Of a DNA stretch of 64,000 bases, positions 17,655 to 24,488 are shown piece after piece. Below the pieces are notes generated by a model, which made no database searches, was not told where the DNA came from, and saw nothing but the letters and a program-made list of their open reading frames with translations. Source of the DNA: Bradyrhizobium sp. BR13661. GTDB taxonomy: Bacteria; Pseudomonadota; Alphaproteobacteria; Rhizobiales; Xanthobacteraceae. The stretch is taken from assembly GCF_029892425.1 (NCBI RefSeq), contig NZ_JARXWB010000025.1, positions 1 through 64,000 of the forward strand, written 5' to 3'. Made by a program: the position numbers and the translations under genes. Every line of letters starts with the position of its first letter. The stretch's first letter is position 1.

Positions 17655-18772
17655 GCAAATCTCCTTCGTCCCAACGCCAGTACATGCGCGACGATGGATC
17701 CGGTGGATCCGCCGTCGACGAGATCGTCGACGAAGCGTTCGATGGCGACGAGCGCCTCGGTCTGCGGGCGGAAGCCTGGGCTGGTTGCAAGCGGCGTCAG
17801 CCAGCTCACGCGCCAGGCCCGCCGCGATAGTTTCGCGACGGCATCGCGAAGTGCATCGGGCGCGCCGCGCTCCAGCCCGTCCGAGACCACGACCACGGCC
17901 GCACCCCGTGCGTAGCCGCCGAAGCGCGGCACCGCGAGAAAGGCCTGCAGCGCTTCTCCGATGCGGGTGCCGCCGTCCCAGTCGCTGACGAGATGGGCGG
18001 CCGCGCTCAACGCCTGTTCGCGGCGTTTCAGTCGCAGCGCGCGGGTGACGCGGGTCAGCCGCGTGCCGAAGGTGAAGACTTCGACATTGGGTGCGGCCTG
18101 CACCAGCGCATGCGCCAGCTTCATGTTCTCTTCGGTGCGGGTCTTCATCGAGCCGGAGACGTCGATCAACAGCAGGAATTTTCGCGGACGCTGGCGGCGC
18201 TTCATGTGCCCGAGCCGCAGAATTTCGCCGTCGCTGCGGACGGAGTCGCGCAAGGTGCGGCGGAGGTCGGCGAAAGGACCGCGGCGGACGCGAATACGGC
18301 GGTGGCCACGCCGTCGCGGCAGGCGCCGTGGTGCTTCGCGTGCCAGGCGCCGCAACGCCTCGGTCGTTGAGAGTTGAGCGAAGTGGCGCTCGACAAGCGC
18401 CTCGGTACGGGTCGCAGTCAGGCCGGATTCGCTGGTCTCGTCGGAGAGCAGCGGCTCCTCATCACCGCGGCCTTCTTCCTTGAGCCGGACGGTCTCGTCG
18501 TCCTCGCCGTCGTCGGCGTGCTCGATCGCCTCGCTGCCCCGGAAGTGAAGATCGAACAGCCGGTCGAAGGTCACACGACGCTCGGGCGGAGGGCCGAGGG
18601 TCGCCAGTGCGGCCTGCCTGATATCCCTGATGTCGCGCGGGCCGAGCAGCTCGATTGCAGTCAGGAACGCGGTGGTCTGCTCCGGGGCGACCGCAAAGTT
18701 GTTCGCGCGCAGGAGCGCAACGAAGGAGACGAAGACGCGGGCGGCACGCGGGAGCTGCATGTCGGTGCTCAT
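17651..18772 (-). CDS. VWA domain protein, CoxE-like
   Basis: The 373-residue protein has an N-terminal helical region, an acidic low-complexity stretch (about 85-115), a very arginine-rich segment (150-200) and a C-terminal von Willebrand A domain with MIDAS motif DVSGS at 204-208 and the later VVSDG. In CO dehydrogenase clusters CoxE works with the AAA+ protein CoxD in late maturation of the Mo/Cu enzyme. Here the gene overlaps the MoxR gene by four bases and follows the hydroxylase genes, so a maturation role for this Mo enzyme is inferred. Confidence 0.9.
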   Translation of the reverse strand: MSTDMQLPRAARVFVSFVALLRANNFAVAPEQTTAFLTAIELLGPRDIRDIRQAALATLGPPPERRVTFDRLFDLHFRGSEAIEHADDGEDDETVRLKEEGRGDEEPLLSDETSESGLTATRTEALVERHFAQLSTTEALRRLAREAPRRLPRRRGHRRIRVRRGPFADLRRTLRDSVRSDGEILRLGHMKRRQRPRKFLLLIDVSGSMKTRTEENMKLAHALVQAAPNVEVFTFGTRLTRVTRALRLKRREQALSAAAHLVSDWDGGTRIGEALQAFLAVPRFGGYARGAAVVVVSDGLERGAPDALRDAVAKLSRRAWRVSWLTPLATSPGFRPQTEALVAIERFVDDLVDGGSTGSIVAHVLALGRRRFA

Positions 18773-19650
18773 GCGGTCACCTCCGCCAGCATCGCGTCGA
18801 GCCGGGGCGAGATGAAGTGTAAATCCTCCTCGTCCTTCAGCGCCACGCCGATCGAGCGCTTGAACGCATCCGGCCAGCGCGCACCGCCCTTGTTGAGGAG
18901 CGTCGCGGCTTCGGCCCAGTCGACGGCCTCGGCGACGCCGGGCGCCTTGCTCAGCGGCTCGCGCCGGAGCCTGCCGACGGCGGCGACGACAGCGCGGGCT
19001 GTCGCTTCGGCGACGCTGGAGGCTCGCAGCATGATGATGCGTGCCTCGCGCTCCTCGGTCGGATAGTCTATCCAGTGATAGACGCAGCGTCGGCGCAGGG
19101 CTTCGTGCAGGTCGCGCGTCCGGTTCGACGTCAAGACGACGACGGGCCGCTCGGCCGCGCGCACCGTGCCGCGCTCGGGGATCGAGATCTGGAAGTCGGA
19201 GAGGAATTCGAGCAGGAACGCCTCGAATTCCTGGTCGGCGCGATCGACTTCGTCGATCAGCAGCACGGTCGAGTCCGGCGCACGAAGTGCCGCCAGCATG
19301 GGACGCTCGATCAAGAACGTTTCGCCATAGATGTCGATGCTTTCATCGCCAGCCTGGCGGATTGCGAGCATCTGACGCGGATAGTTCCACTCGTAGAGCG
19401 CCGCGGAGGCGTCGATCCCCTCGTAGCATTGCAGGCGGATCAGGCGGCGGCCGAGCACCGCGGCGATGGCTTTTGCGGCTTCAGTCTTGCCCACACCTGG
19501 CGCGCCCTCGAGCAGCAGCGGCTTGCCAAGCGCGAGACCGAGATACGCAGCCGTCGCAAGACCCTCGTCGGCAAGGTAATAGGCCGCGCGTAGCGCTCTC
19601 TCCAGCGCCTCCGGGCTGTCGATACCGACGATGTTGCTGCGGACCGTCAT
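18769..19650 (-). CDS. MoxR-type AAA+ ATPase, CoxD-like
   Basis: The 293-residue protein has Walker A GAPGVGKT at 49-56, Walker B LLIDEVD at about 130, sensor 1 (VVLTSNRTRDL) and an arginine-finger region (EALRRRCVYHW). Length and motifs match the CoxD/MoxR group, chaperone-like ATPases that pair with VWA proteins to activate metalloenzymes. It lies 12 bases after the second molybdopterin-subunit ORF and overlaps the VWA gene. The pairing with CoxE-like VWA suggests it remodels the molybdenum hydroxylase encoded just upstream. Confidence 0.93.
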   Translation of the reverse strand: MTVRSNIVGIDSPEALERALRAAYYLADEGLATAAYLGLALGKPLLLEGAPGVGKTEAAKAIAAVLGRRLIRLQCYEGIDASAALYEWNYPRQMLAIRQAGDESIDIYGETFLIERPMLAALRAPDSTVLLIDEVDRADQEFEAFLLEFLSDFQISIPERGTVRAAERPVVVLTSNRTRDLHEALRRRCVYHWIDYPTEEREARIIMLRASSVAEATARAVVAAVGRLRREPLSKAPGVAEAVDWAEAATLLNKGGARWPDAFKRSIGVALKDEEDLHFISPRLDAMLAEVTA

Positions 19651-19662
19651 GAAGTAAAGCCT

Positions 19663-20685
19663 CTAGCGCCGCGCCTGCGGCCGGGCACCGCCCTGGGCCT
19701 TGATCGCGCGCAGCACTTTTTCGGGCGTGATCGGCAAATCGTCGATGCGGACGCCGACAGCGTTGAAGATCGCGTTCGCCACAGCTGGCAGCACTGGGTT
19801 GGCGCACATCTCGCCGGGACCCTTGGCGCCGAACGGACCGTCGGGGGCGGGGCGCTCCAGGACGGCGATGTCATGCGGACAGATATCGCCGGGCCCGGGC
19901 ATCAAATACTCGACGAAGTCGCGGGGACCGTGCACAGGCTCGGGATAATAAGGCTCCGGGGTCTCGTAGAGCGCGTGGCTGACGCCCATCCAGGCGCCGC
20001 CGACGAGTTGTTGCTCGACCAGGCGCGGATTAAGCGCGCGACCAAGCTCGTAGGCGGAGTCCATTCGCACCATCGCGACCTCGCCGGTCTCGTCGTCGAC
20101 ATCGACCTCGGCAACAAGGCAGGCGTGCGCGTAGCAGGTCGCGGGCGACATCTCGCCGGTCTCCGGATTCACTTCCGAGAGCGGCACCAGGAAGATGCCG
20201 CGACCGGAGATGGTCTTGCCCTGCTTGAATTGCGCAGCAATCGCGACATCCTTGGTCGAGATCGAGCGGTGCGGCGCGCCCTTGACGTGGATGTTGCCGC
20301 GCCCGTCGGTCTCGAGATCGGCAGCATTGACCTCCAGCTCCTCCGCGGCGGCCTCCATCATCACGCCACGCGCCTCGCGCGCCGCTGCCATCACCGCATT
20401 GCCGACGCGATGCGTTCCGCGCGAGGCGAACGAGCCCATGCAGTGCGGGCCGGTGTCGGAATCCGCGGTGTCGACATAGACGTCCTCGACCGGCACGCCG
20501 AGCGTCTCCGCGCAGATCTGCCGCGTCACCGACTTCATGCCCTGGCCGAGATCGATCGACGACAGTGCCACGGTGAACTTGCCGCTCGGATTGGAATGCA
20601 CCAGCGCCTGGCTGGGATCGCCGCCGAGATTCATGCCGATGGGATAGTTGATCGACGCGATGCCGCGTCCGCGATGCCGGGTCAT
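19663..20685 (-). CDS. Molybdenum hydroxylase large subunit, C-terminal half
   Basis: The 340-residue protein equals the second half of a xanthine-dehydrogenase-family molybdopterin subunit: GQG at 47-49 (contacts Moco), SFASRGTHRVGNA, and GAKGPGE with Glu292 at the position of the catalytic base. It lacks the substrate and first Moco domains, which lie in the preceding ORF. Its ATG follows the TAG of that ORF directly, in the same frame, and an AGGAGG ribosome site stands six bases before the ATG. So it is either a genuine separate polypeptide translated by coupling or the re-initiated product of an interrupted gene. Confidence 0.87.
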   Translation of the reverse strand: MTRHRGRGIASINYPIGMNLGGDPSQALVHSNPSGKFTVALSSIDLGQGMKSVTRQICAETLGVPVEDVYVDTADSDTGPHCMGSFASRGTHRVGNAVMAAAREARGVMMEAAAEELEVNAADLETDGRGNIHVKGAPHRSISTKDVAIAAQFKQGKTISGRGIFLVPLSEVNPETGEMSPATCYAHACLVAEVDVDDETGEVAMVRMDSAYELGRALNPRLVEQQLVGGAWMGVSHALYETPEPYYPEPVHGPRDFVEYLMPGPGDICPHDIAVLERPAPDGPFGAKGPGEMCANPVLPAVANAIFNAVGVRIDDLPITPEKVLRAIKAQGGARPQARR

Positions 20686-22278
20686 CTAGCGCCTCCTGGT
20701 GCCGAAGACGGAGGAGAACCGGGTCGCGCCATGCGAGGGTGCGGCCGGCCGCGGTGAGGGCGGCGGGGGAGCGGGCGGCGGTAGATCGCGTGGTGGTTCA
20801 CGCGTGACGGTGGGCGGCAGCCGGTCATAGCTGGTGCGCTGCTGGACAGGCGCATTTGGCCTTGCGCGCGAGTCCGCCGGGGTCGGAGGGATGATGGCGC
20901 GGCTGCCGCCGCCGTCCTTGCGCGAAGAGGCGCGCTTGAACTCCTCGCGGAGCGGCCACTTCGCCTTCTCCGCCGCGACCTGGACGCATTCGATCAGGGC
21001 CGTGTTCTTGGCCTCACGCCGGTGCGCCTTCATGTCGCCGTCGCGGTAGGCGTTGAGGATCCGGAACTCCATCGGGTCCATGTTCACGAGGTTCGCCAGC
21101 TTGTCCATCTGGCACTCGATGGCAAAATCCATCGCGGTGACGCCGAAGCCGCGCATGGCGGTCGCCGGCGTGCGGTTGGTGAAGACGCAATAGACGTCGC
21201 CATAGACGTTCGGAATAGTGTAGGGGCCCGGCAGATGCGCGGCGCATTTGACGGCGGCGTAGCTGGAGAGCCGCGTATAGGCGCCGCTGTCGAAATAGGC
21301 CCGGATCTTGCGCGCGACGACGCGACCGTCGCGCATCACGCCGTCCTTGATGTAGATGCGTTCGGCGCCGCGCGGCGGACCGTATTGCATCTCCTCCTCG
21401 CGCCCGAACACGTAACGCACGGGCTTTCCGGTCAGCATGGCACCGAGGATGGCGAGCGGCTCGGTCAGGGTATCCACCTTGCCGCCAAAGCCGCCACCGA
21501 CGGTGCCGCCGATGAAGTGGAAGGTGTTGGACGGTACGTCCAGGATCTTGGCGCAGGTGTCGACCGAGAAGAACAGCGCCTGGGTCGAGGTGTAGACCAC
21601 GTAGCGGCCGTTGGTGTCTGGCGCCGCGATGGCGCCATTGGTCTCGGTCGGCGCGTGCTCGATCGGCGACATCTGGTAGCGCTGCTCGAGCACGTGATCG
21701 GCGGTCGCCAGCGCCGCATCGGCGTCGCCGAAGCGCAGCCTCTGGTGGTCGTAGGTCTCGTGATAGGTGAAGGTGTTCTTCGGGTAGGTCTCGTTGACCA
21801 CGGGCGCGCCCGGTTTCAGCGCGTCCTCGACGTCGAACACGGCCGGCAGCGGCTCGTAGTCGACCTTGACCTTGACGATCGCCTCAAAGGCCTCACGCTC
21901 GCTGTCGGCGACGATGGCGACGATCGGCTCGCCCTTGTAGCGAACCTTGTCGACCGCTAGCGACGGCTCGTCGTCCTTGCCGAAATTGATCAGGCTCAGA
22001 AGCGTGTTGAGATTCACGGGCACATCGGCACCGCGGATGATCCGGCGCACGCCGGCCGAACGCTCTGCCTCGGCAGTGTCGATGCGACGAATTCTAGCGT
22101 GCGCCTGCGTCGAGCGAACGACCTTCAGATGCAGCATGCCCTGCAGCTTGTGATCGCCAAAATAGCTCGACGTGCCGGTGACATGGCCGAGCATGTCCTG
22201 GCGCTGCGTGCCCTTGCCGATCTCCTTCAGATTATCGTCACGCTCGTCTGCGAAGATATCTTTGCGTAATTCCAGCAT
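20686..22278 (-). CDS. Molybdenum hydroxylase large subunit, N-terminal half with proline-rich tail
   Basis: The 530-residue protein covers the first half of a xanthine-dehydrogenase-family large subunit (GGTVGGGFGGK at 257-267, RGFG at 376-379). The RGFG loop is the xanthine-dehydrogenase kind; the CO dehydrogenase loop with an active-site Cys is absent, so this is a hydroxylase rather than CODH. Residues 456-530 are a proline/arginine-rich low-complexity tail unlike the family, ending GTRRR before TAG. The C-terminal half follows immediately. Intact homologues are usually about 750-800 residues, so both ORFs together are slightly long because of the tail. The likely role is hydroxylating an aromatic N-heterocycle or aldehyde. 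Confidence 0.87.
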   Translation of the reverse strand: MLELRKDIFADERDDNLKEIGKGTQRQDMLGHVTGTSSYFGDHKLQGMLHLKVVRSTQAHARIRRIDTAEAERSAGVRRIIRGADVPVNLNTLLSLINFGKDDEPSLAVDKVRYKGEPIVAIVADSEREAFEAIVKVKVDYEPLPAVFDVEDALKPGAPVVNETYPKNTFTYHETYDHQRLRFGDADAALATADHVLEQRYQMSPIEHAPTETNGAIAAPDTNGRYVVYTSTQALFFSVDTCAKILDVPSNTFHFIGGTVGGGFGGKVDTLTEPLAILGAMLTGKPVRYVFGREEEMQYGPPRGAERIYIKDGVMRDGRVVARKIRAYFDSGAYTRLSSYAAVKCAAHLPGPYTIPNVYGDVYCVFTNRTPATAMRGFGVTAMDFAIECQMDKLANLVNMDPMEFRILNAYRDGDMKAHRREAKNTALIECVQVAAEKAKWPLREEFKRASSRKDGGGSRAIIPPTPADSRARPNAPVQQRTSYDRLPPTVTREPPRDLPPPAPPPPSPRPAAPSHGATRFSSVFGTRRR

Positions 22279-22290
22279 CGTCGCGTTCCC

Positions 22291-22767
22291 TTACGCACTG
22301 ACCCGGCCGCCGGCGGCGGCGAGGATGGCATTGATGATCGGCTCGTAGCCGGTGCAGCGGCATATGTTGCCGGAGATGGCCTCGATGACCTCATTGCGGC
22401 TCGGCGACGGATTACGGTCGAGCAGGGCCTTTGCGGCCATCAGCATGCCCGGCGTGCAATAGCCGCATTGGGCGGCAAAATTGTCGGCGAAGGCGCGCTG
22501 GAGCGGATGCAGGTTCGGACCTTGCTTCATGCCGTCGAGCGTCTCGATGGAGCGGCCCGCGACCGTTTCCGCCAACGTGAGGCAGGAGAGATGCAGCTCG
22601 CCGTCAACGAGCACGCTGCAGGTGCCGCAGCCGCCCTGGCCGCAGCCGAATTTGGGCGTCATGTCGCCGATCAGCTCGCGCAGCGCGACCAGCAAATTTG
22701 TGCCGCCATCGACGAAGATCGCGACGTCGCGGCCGTTGTGACGAAATTGCAGGGGTATTTTGGACAT
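22291..22767 (-). CDS. Molybdenum hydroxylase 2Fe-2S subunit
   Basis: The 158-residue protein is full length for the CoxS/NdhS class. Cys42, Cys47, Cys50 and Cys62 bind the plant-type N-terminal 2Fe-2S cluster; Cys101, Cys104, Cys136 and Cys138 (CGYCTPG and CRCTGY) bind the second cluster next to Moco. It carries electrons from the molybdenum site to FAD in the cytoplasmic enzyme. It sits between the FAD and molybdopterin subunit genes, the common M-S-L order, 5 bases after the FAD gene's stop. Confidence 0.96.
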   Translation of the reverse strand: MSKIPLQFRHNGRDVAIFVDGGTNLLVALRELIGDMTPKFGCGQGGCGTCSVLVDGELHLSCLTLAETVAGRSIETLDGMKQGPNLHPLQRAFADNFAAQCGYCTPGMLMAAKALLDRNPSPSRNEVIEAISGNICRCTGYEPIINAILAAAGGRVSA

Positions 22768-22772
22768 GCGGT

Positions 22773-23591
22773 CTATTCCTGTCCTGACAGCAGGCGGCGC
22801 AGGTGAACGCCGACGATCTCGCGGCGATACCAGGCGCTGCCGAGTGCATTGTCGGATGGCGATGTTCCTTCAGTTGCGGCCGATGCGGCGGCCGCGATGG
22901 TCGCGGAATCCAGTGAGCGGCCCTCCAGCGCACGCTCGGCGGCGCGAGCGCGGATCTGCGTCGGCGCCATTGAGCCCAGCGCAATCCGGGCGCCCGCGAT
23001 CCGGCCACCAGAGATCGGCAGATGCGCGGCAAGCGTGATGACCGAGCCGCCCTTCGGTTTGATGCGGGCTATCTTGCGATAGCGGAACGCCTCGGCGCTG
23101 GCCGGGCGGATGCACGAGATTGACAGGACCAATGTCCCCGCCTGTCGGTCGCGTGCCTGCAAGAACTCCTCGATTGGGATGTCGCGTGCGCCGAAGCCGC
23201 CCTGCACGGCGACGGTCGCATCGAGCGCCAGCAGCGCGACGGTGAAATCGCCATAGGGGCTAGGAGCGAAGAGATTGCCGCCGACTGTGCCCATGTTGCG
23301 CACGGCGGGACCGCCAATCGAGCGGGCAGGGGCGTGCAGGAAGCCGAGGTCCCGCTCGGCGAGGACGCGCGCGAAGGTGACGCCGGCGCCGAGCGTCACA
23401 CGTGGGCCGGATGCGTCAATCCTAGCCAGCGCCTGATCCTGCGCGCGGACCACGGTCGAGATTGACACGTCGCCCTCGTTCAGCGCCCGCATCACCAGCG
23501 TGCCGCCGCCGAGATAGCGCGCGCTTCGGTCCGAGGACAGCGCACTAGCCGCCTCGCTCGCGCTCGCAAAGGTCTTCACTGTCACGGCCAT
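22773..23591 (-). CDS. Molybdenum hydroxylase FAD-binding subunit
   Basis: The 272-residue protein is a CoxM-type FAD subunit. YLGGGT near residue 27 and IGGPAVRNMGTVGGNL at about 92-107 are the two flavin-binding loops of the PCMH-type FAD domain, and a CO dehydrogenase flavoprotein C-terminal domain follows (about 165-270). It passes electrons from the iron-sulfur subunit to an acceptor. Its ATG follows the TAG of the second SRPBCC gene without a gap, with AGGAGCC as ribosome site. Confidence 0.94.
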   Translation of the reverse strand: MAVTVKTFASASEAASALSSDRSARYLGGGTLVMRALNEGDVSISTVVRAQDQALARIDASGPRVTLGAGVTFARVLAERDLGFLHAPARSIGGPAVRNMGTVGGNLFAPSPYGDFTVALLALDATVAVQGGFGARDIPIEEFLQARDRQAGTLVLSISCIRPASAEAFRYRKIARIKPKGGSVITLAAHLPISGGRIAGARIALGSMAPTQIRARAAERALEGRSLDSATIAAAASAATEGTSPSDNALGSAWYRREIVGVHLRRLLSGQE

Positions 23592-24035
23592 CTATGCAGG
23601 CTCCTTGAGACGTCGGCGGATTGCTTCGAACCCGGCCTGATAAATATCTTCCGCGACCATATGGGTGATGCGGTCGCGGTCTTCGGGCTTGGTCGTGAAG
23701 CGTGACTCCCAGTGCCAGAAGGTGCGATCGCCGTCGGTGACCGGTAGCAGGCGGACGTGGGCGACGTAGTTAAACATCGGGATGGGAGTATCGAGCAGGC
23801 AGTAGCTGAAGCTCTGTTCGAGGTCCGACAGCGCCAGTAATTGCTCGCGTAGCTCTGCACCGTCCTTCAGCTTGAACCGCCTGATGCAACCGATCTTGTC
23901 AGAGGAATGCGCGCGCTCGATCGAGGAGGTCGCAACCGCGGGATGCCAGCGGTCATGCCCGTTGAAATCGCGCAGCATGGCCCACGCCGCATCGGTCGGC
24001 GCGTCCAGGATGGTGCTTTTGACGATATGCGGCAC
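23592..24035 (-). CDS. SRPBCC-fold protein (second copy)
   Basis: The 147-residue protein begins at GTG 24035 (VPHIVKST...), with GGAGG nine bases before it; the long upstream extension in the same frame is arginine-rich noise overlapping the neighbour. The fold is START/Bet v1-like, related to polyketide cyclase/dehydrase proteins. Blocks such as DFNGHDRWHPA and SDKIGCIRRFKL are shared with the adjacent 24041-24478 product, so the pair arose by duplication. In cox clusters CoxG, also SRPBCC, attaches the enzyme to the membrane or carries a hydrophobic ligand; either role is possible here. Confidence 0.87.
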   Translation of the reverse strand: MPHIVKSTILDAPTDAAWAMLRDFNGHDRWHPAVATSSIERAHSSDKIGCIRRFKLKDGAELREQLLALSDLEQSFSYCLLDTPIPMFNYVAHVRLLPVTDGDRTFWHWESRFTTKPEDRDRITHMVAEDIYQAGFEAIRRRLKEPA

Positions 24036-24040
24036 GGATC

Positions 24041-24478
24041 TCAGCCTCCAAACACGCGCTTCAGCGCGTCGAACCCGCCCTGGAACACGCCGCCGCCGAT
24101 ATTGCCGACGAGTTCGGCCTCGCGTTCCGGCGCGCAATCGAACTCGGCGGTCCATTCCACAAAGGTCTGGTCGCCGTCGGTGACGGGCGTCAGCCGCAAG
24201 GTCGCGACGTAGTTCTCGACGCCCATCGGGGATTCCAGAATCGAATAGGTGCAGAACATGTCGTAGTCGGAGAGGCCGAGCAGCTTTTCCCGGATGCGAT
24301 CGCCGTTGCGCAGGCGAAAGTCCCTCACGCAGCCGATCTTGTCGGAGGGTTCGCCCCCCTCGATACGGCTTTCGGCGATCGCGGGGTGCCAGTTCGGCAA
24401 GCCGTTGAAGTCGCGCACGCGCGCCCAGACGCGATCGTTGCGCGCATTGACGACGGTGGAGACGTAGACGCGGGGCAT
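24041..24478 (-). CDS. SRPBCC-fold protein (first copy)
   Basis: The 145-residue protein has a hydrophobic-cavity Bet v1-like fold and shares DFNGLPNWHPA, SDKIGCVRDF and the C-terminal FQGGFDALKR pattern with the next gene, a tandem paralogue. No catalytic motif is evident. It lies 10 bases from the flotillin gene and directly upstream of the second copy and the hydroxylase subunits. Two different copies suggest a heterodimer or two ligands. A CoxG-like role for the molybdenum enzyme is inferred from position only. Confidence 0.87.
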   Translation of the reverse strand: MPRVYVSTVVNARNDRVWARVRDFNGLPNWHPAIAESRIEGGEPSDKIGCVRDFRLRNGDRIREKLLGLSDYDMFCTYSILESPMGVENYVATLRLTPVTDGDQTFVEWTAEFDCAPEREAELVGNIGGGVFQGGFDALKRVFGG

Positions 24479-24488
24479 GGCTCAGACC

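Noticed and set aside
20686..20691. Frameshift as cause of the large-subunit split
   Set aside because: Both ORFs are in the same frame, separated by a single TAG; no shift is needed. A nonsense change or a true gene boundary are the only options.
19663..24035. Carbon monoxide dehydrogenase
   Set aside because: Gene order is cox-like, but the large subunit has RGFG in the active-site loop instead of the Cys-containing CODH motif, and it is split.
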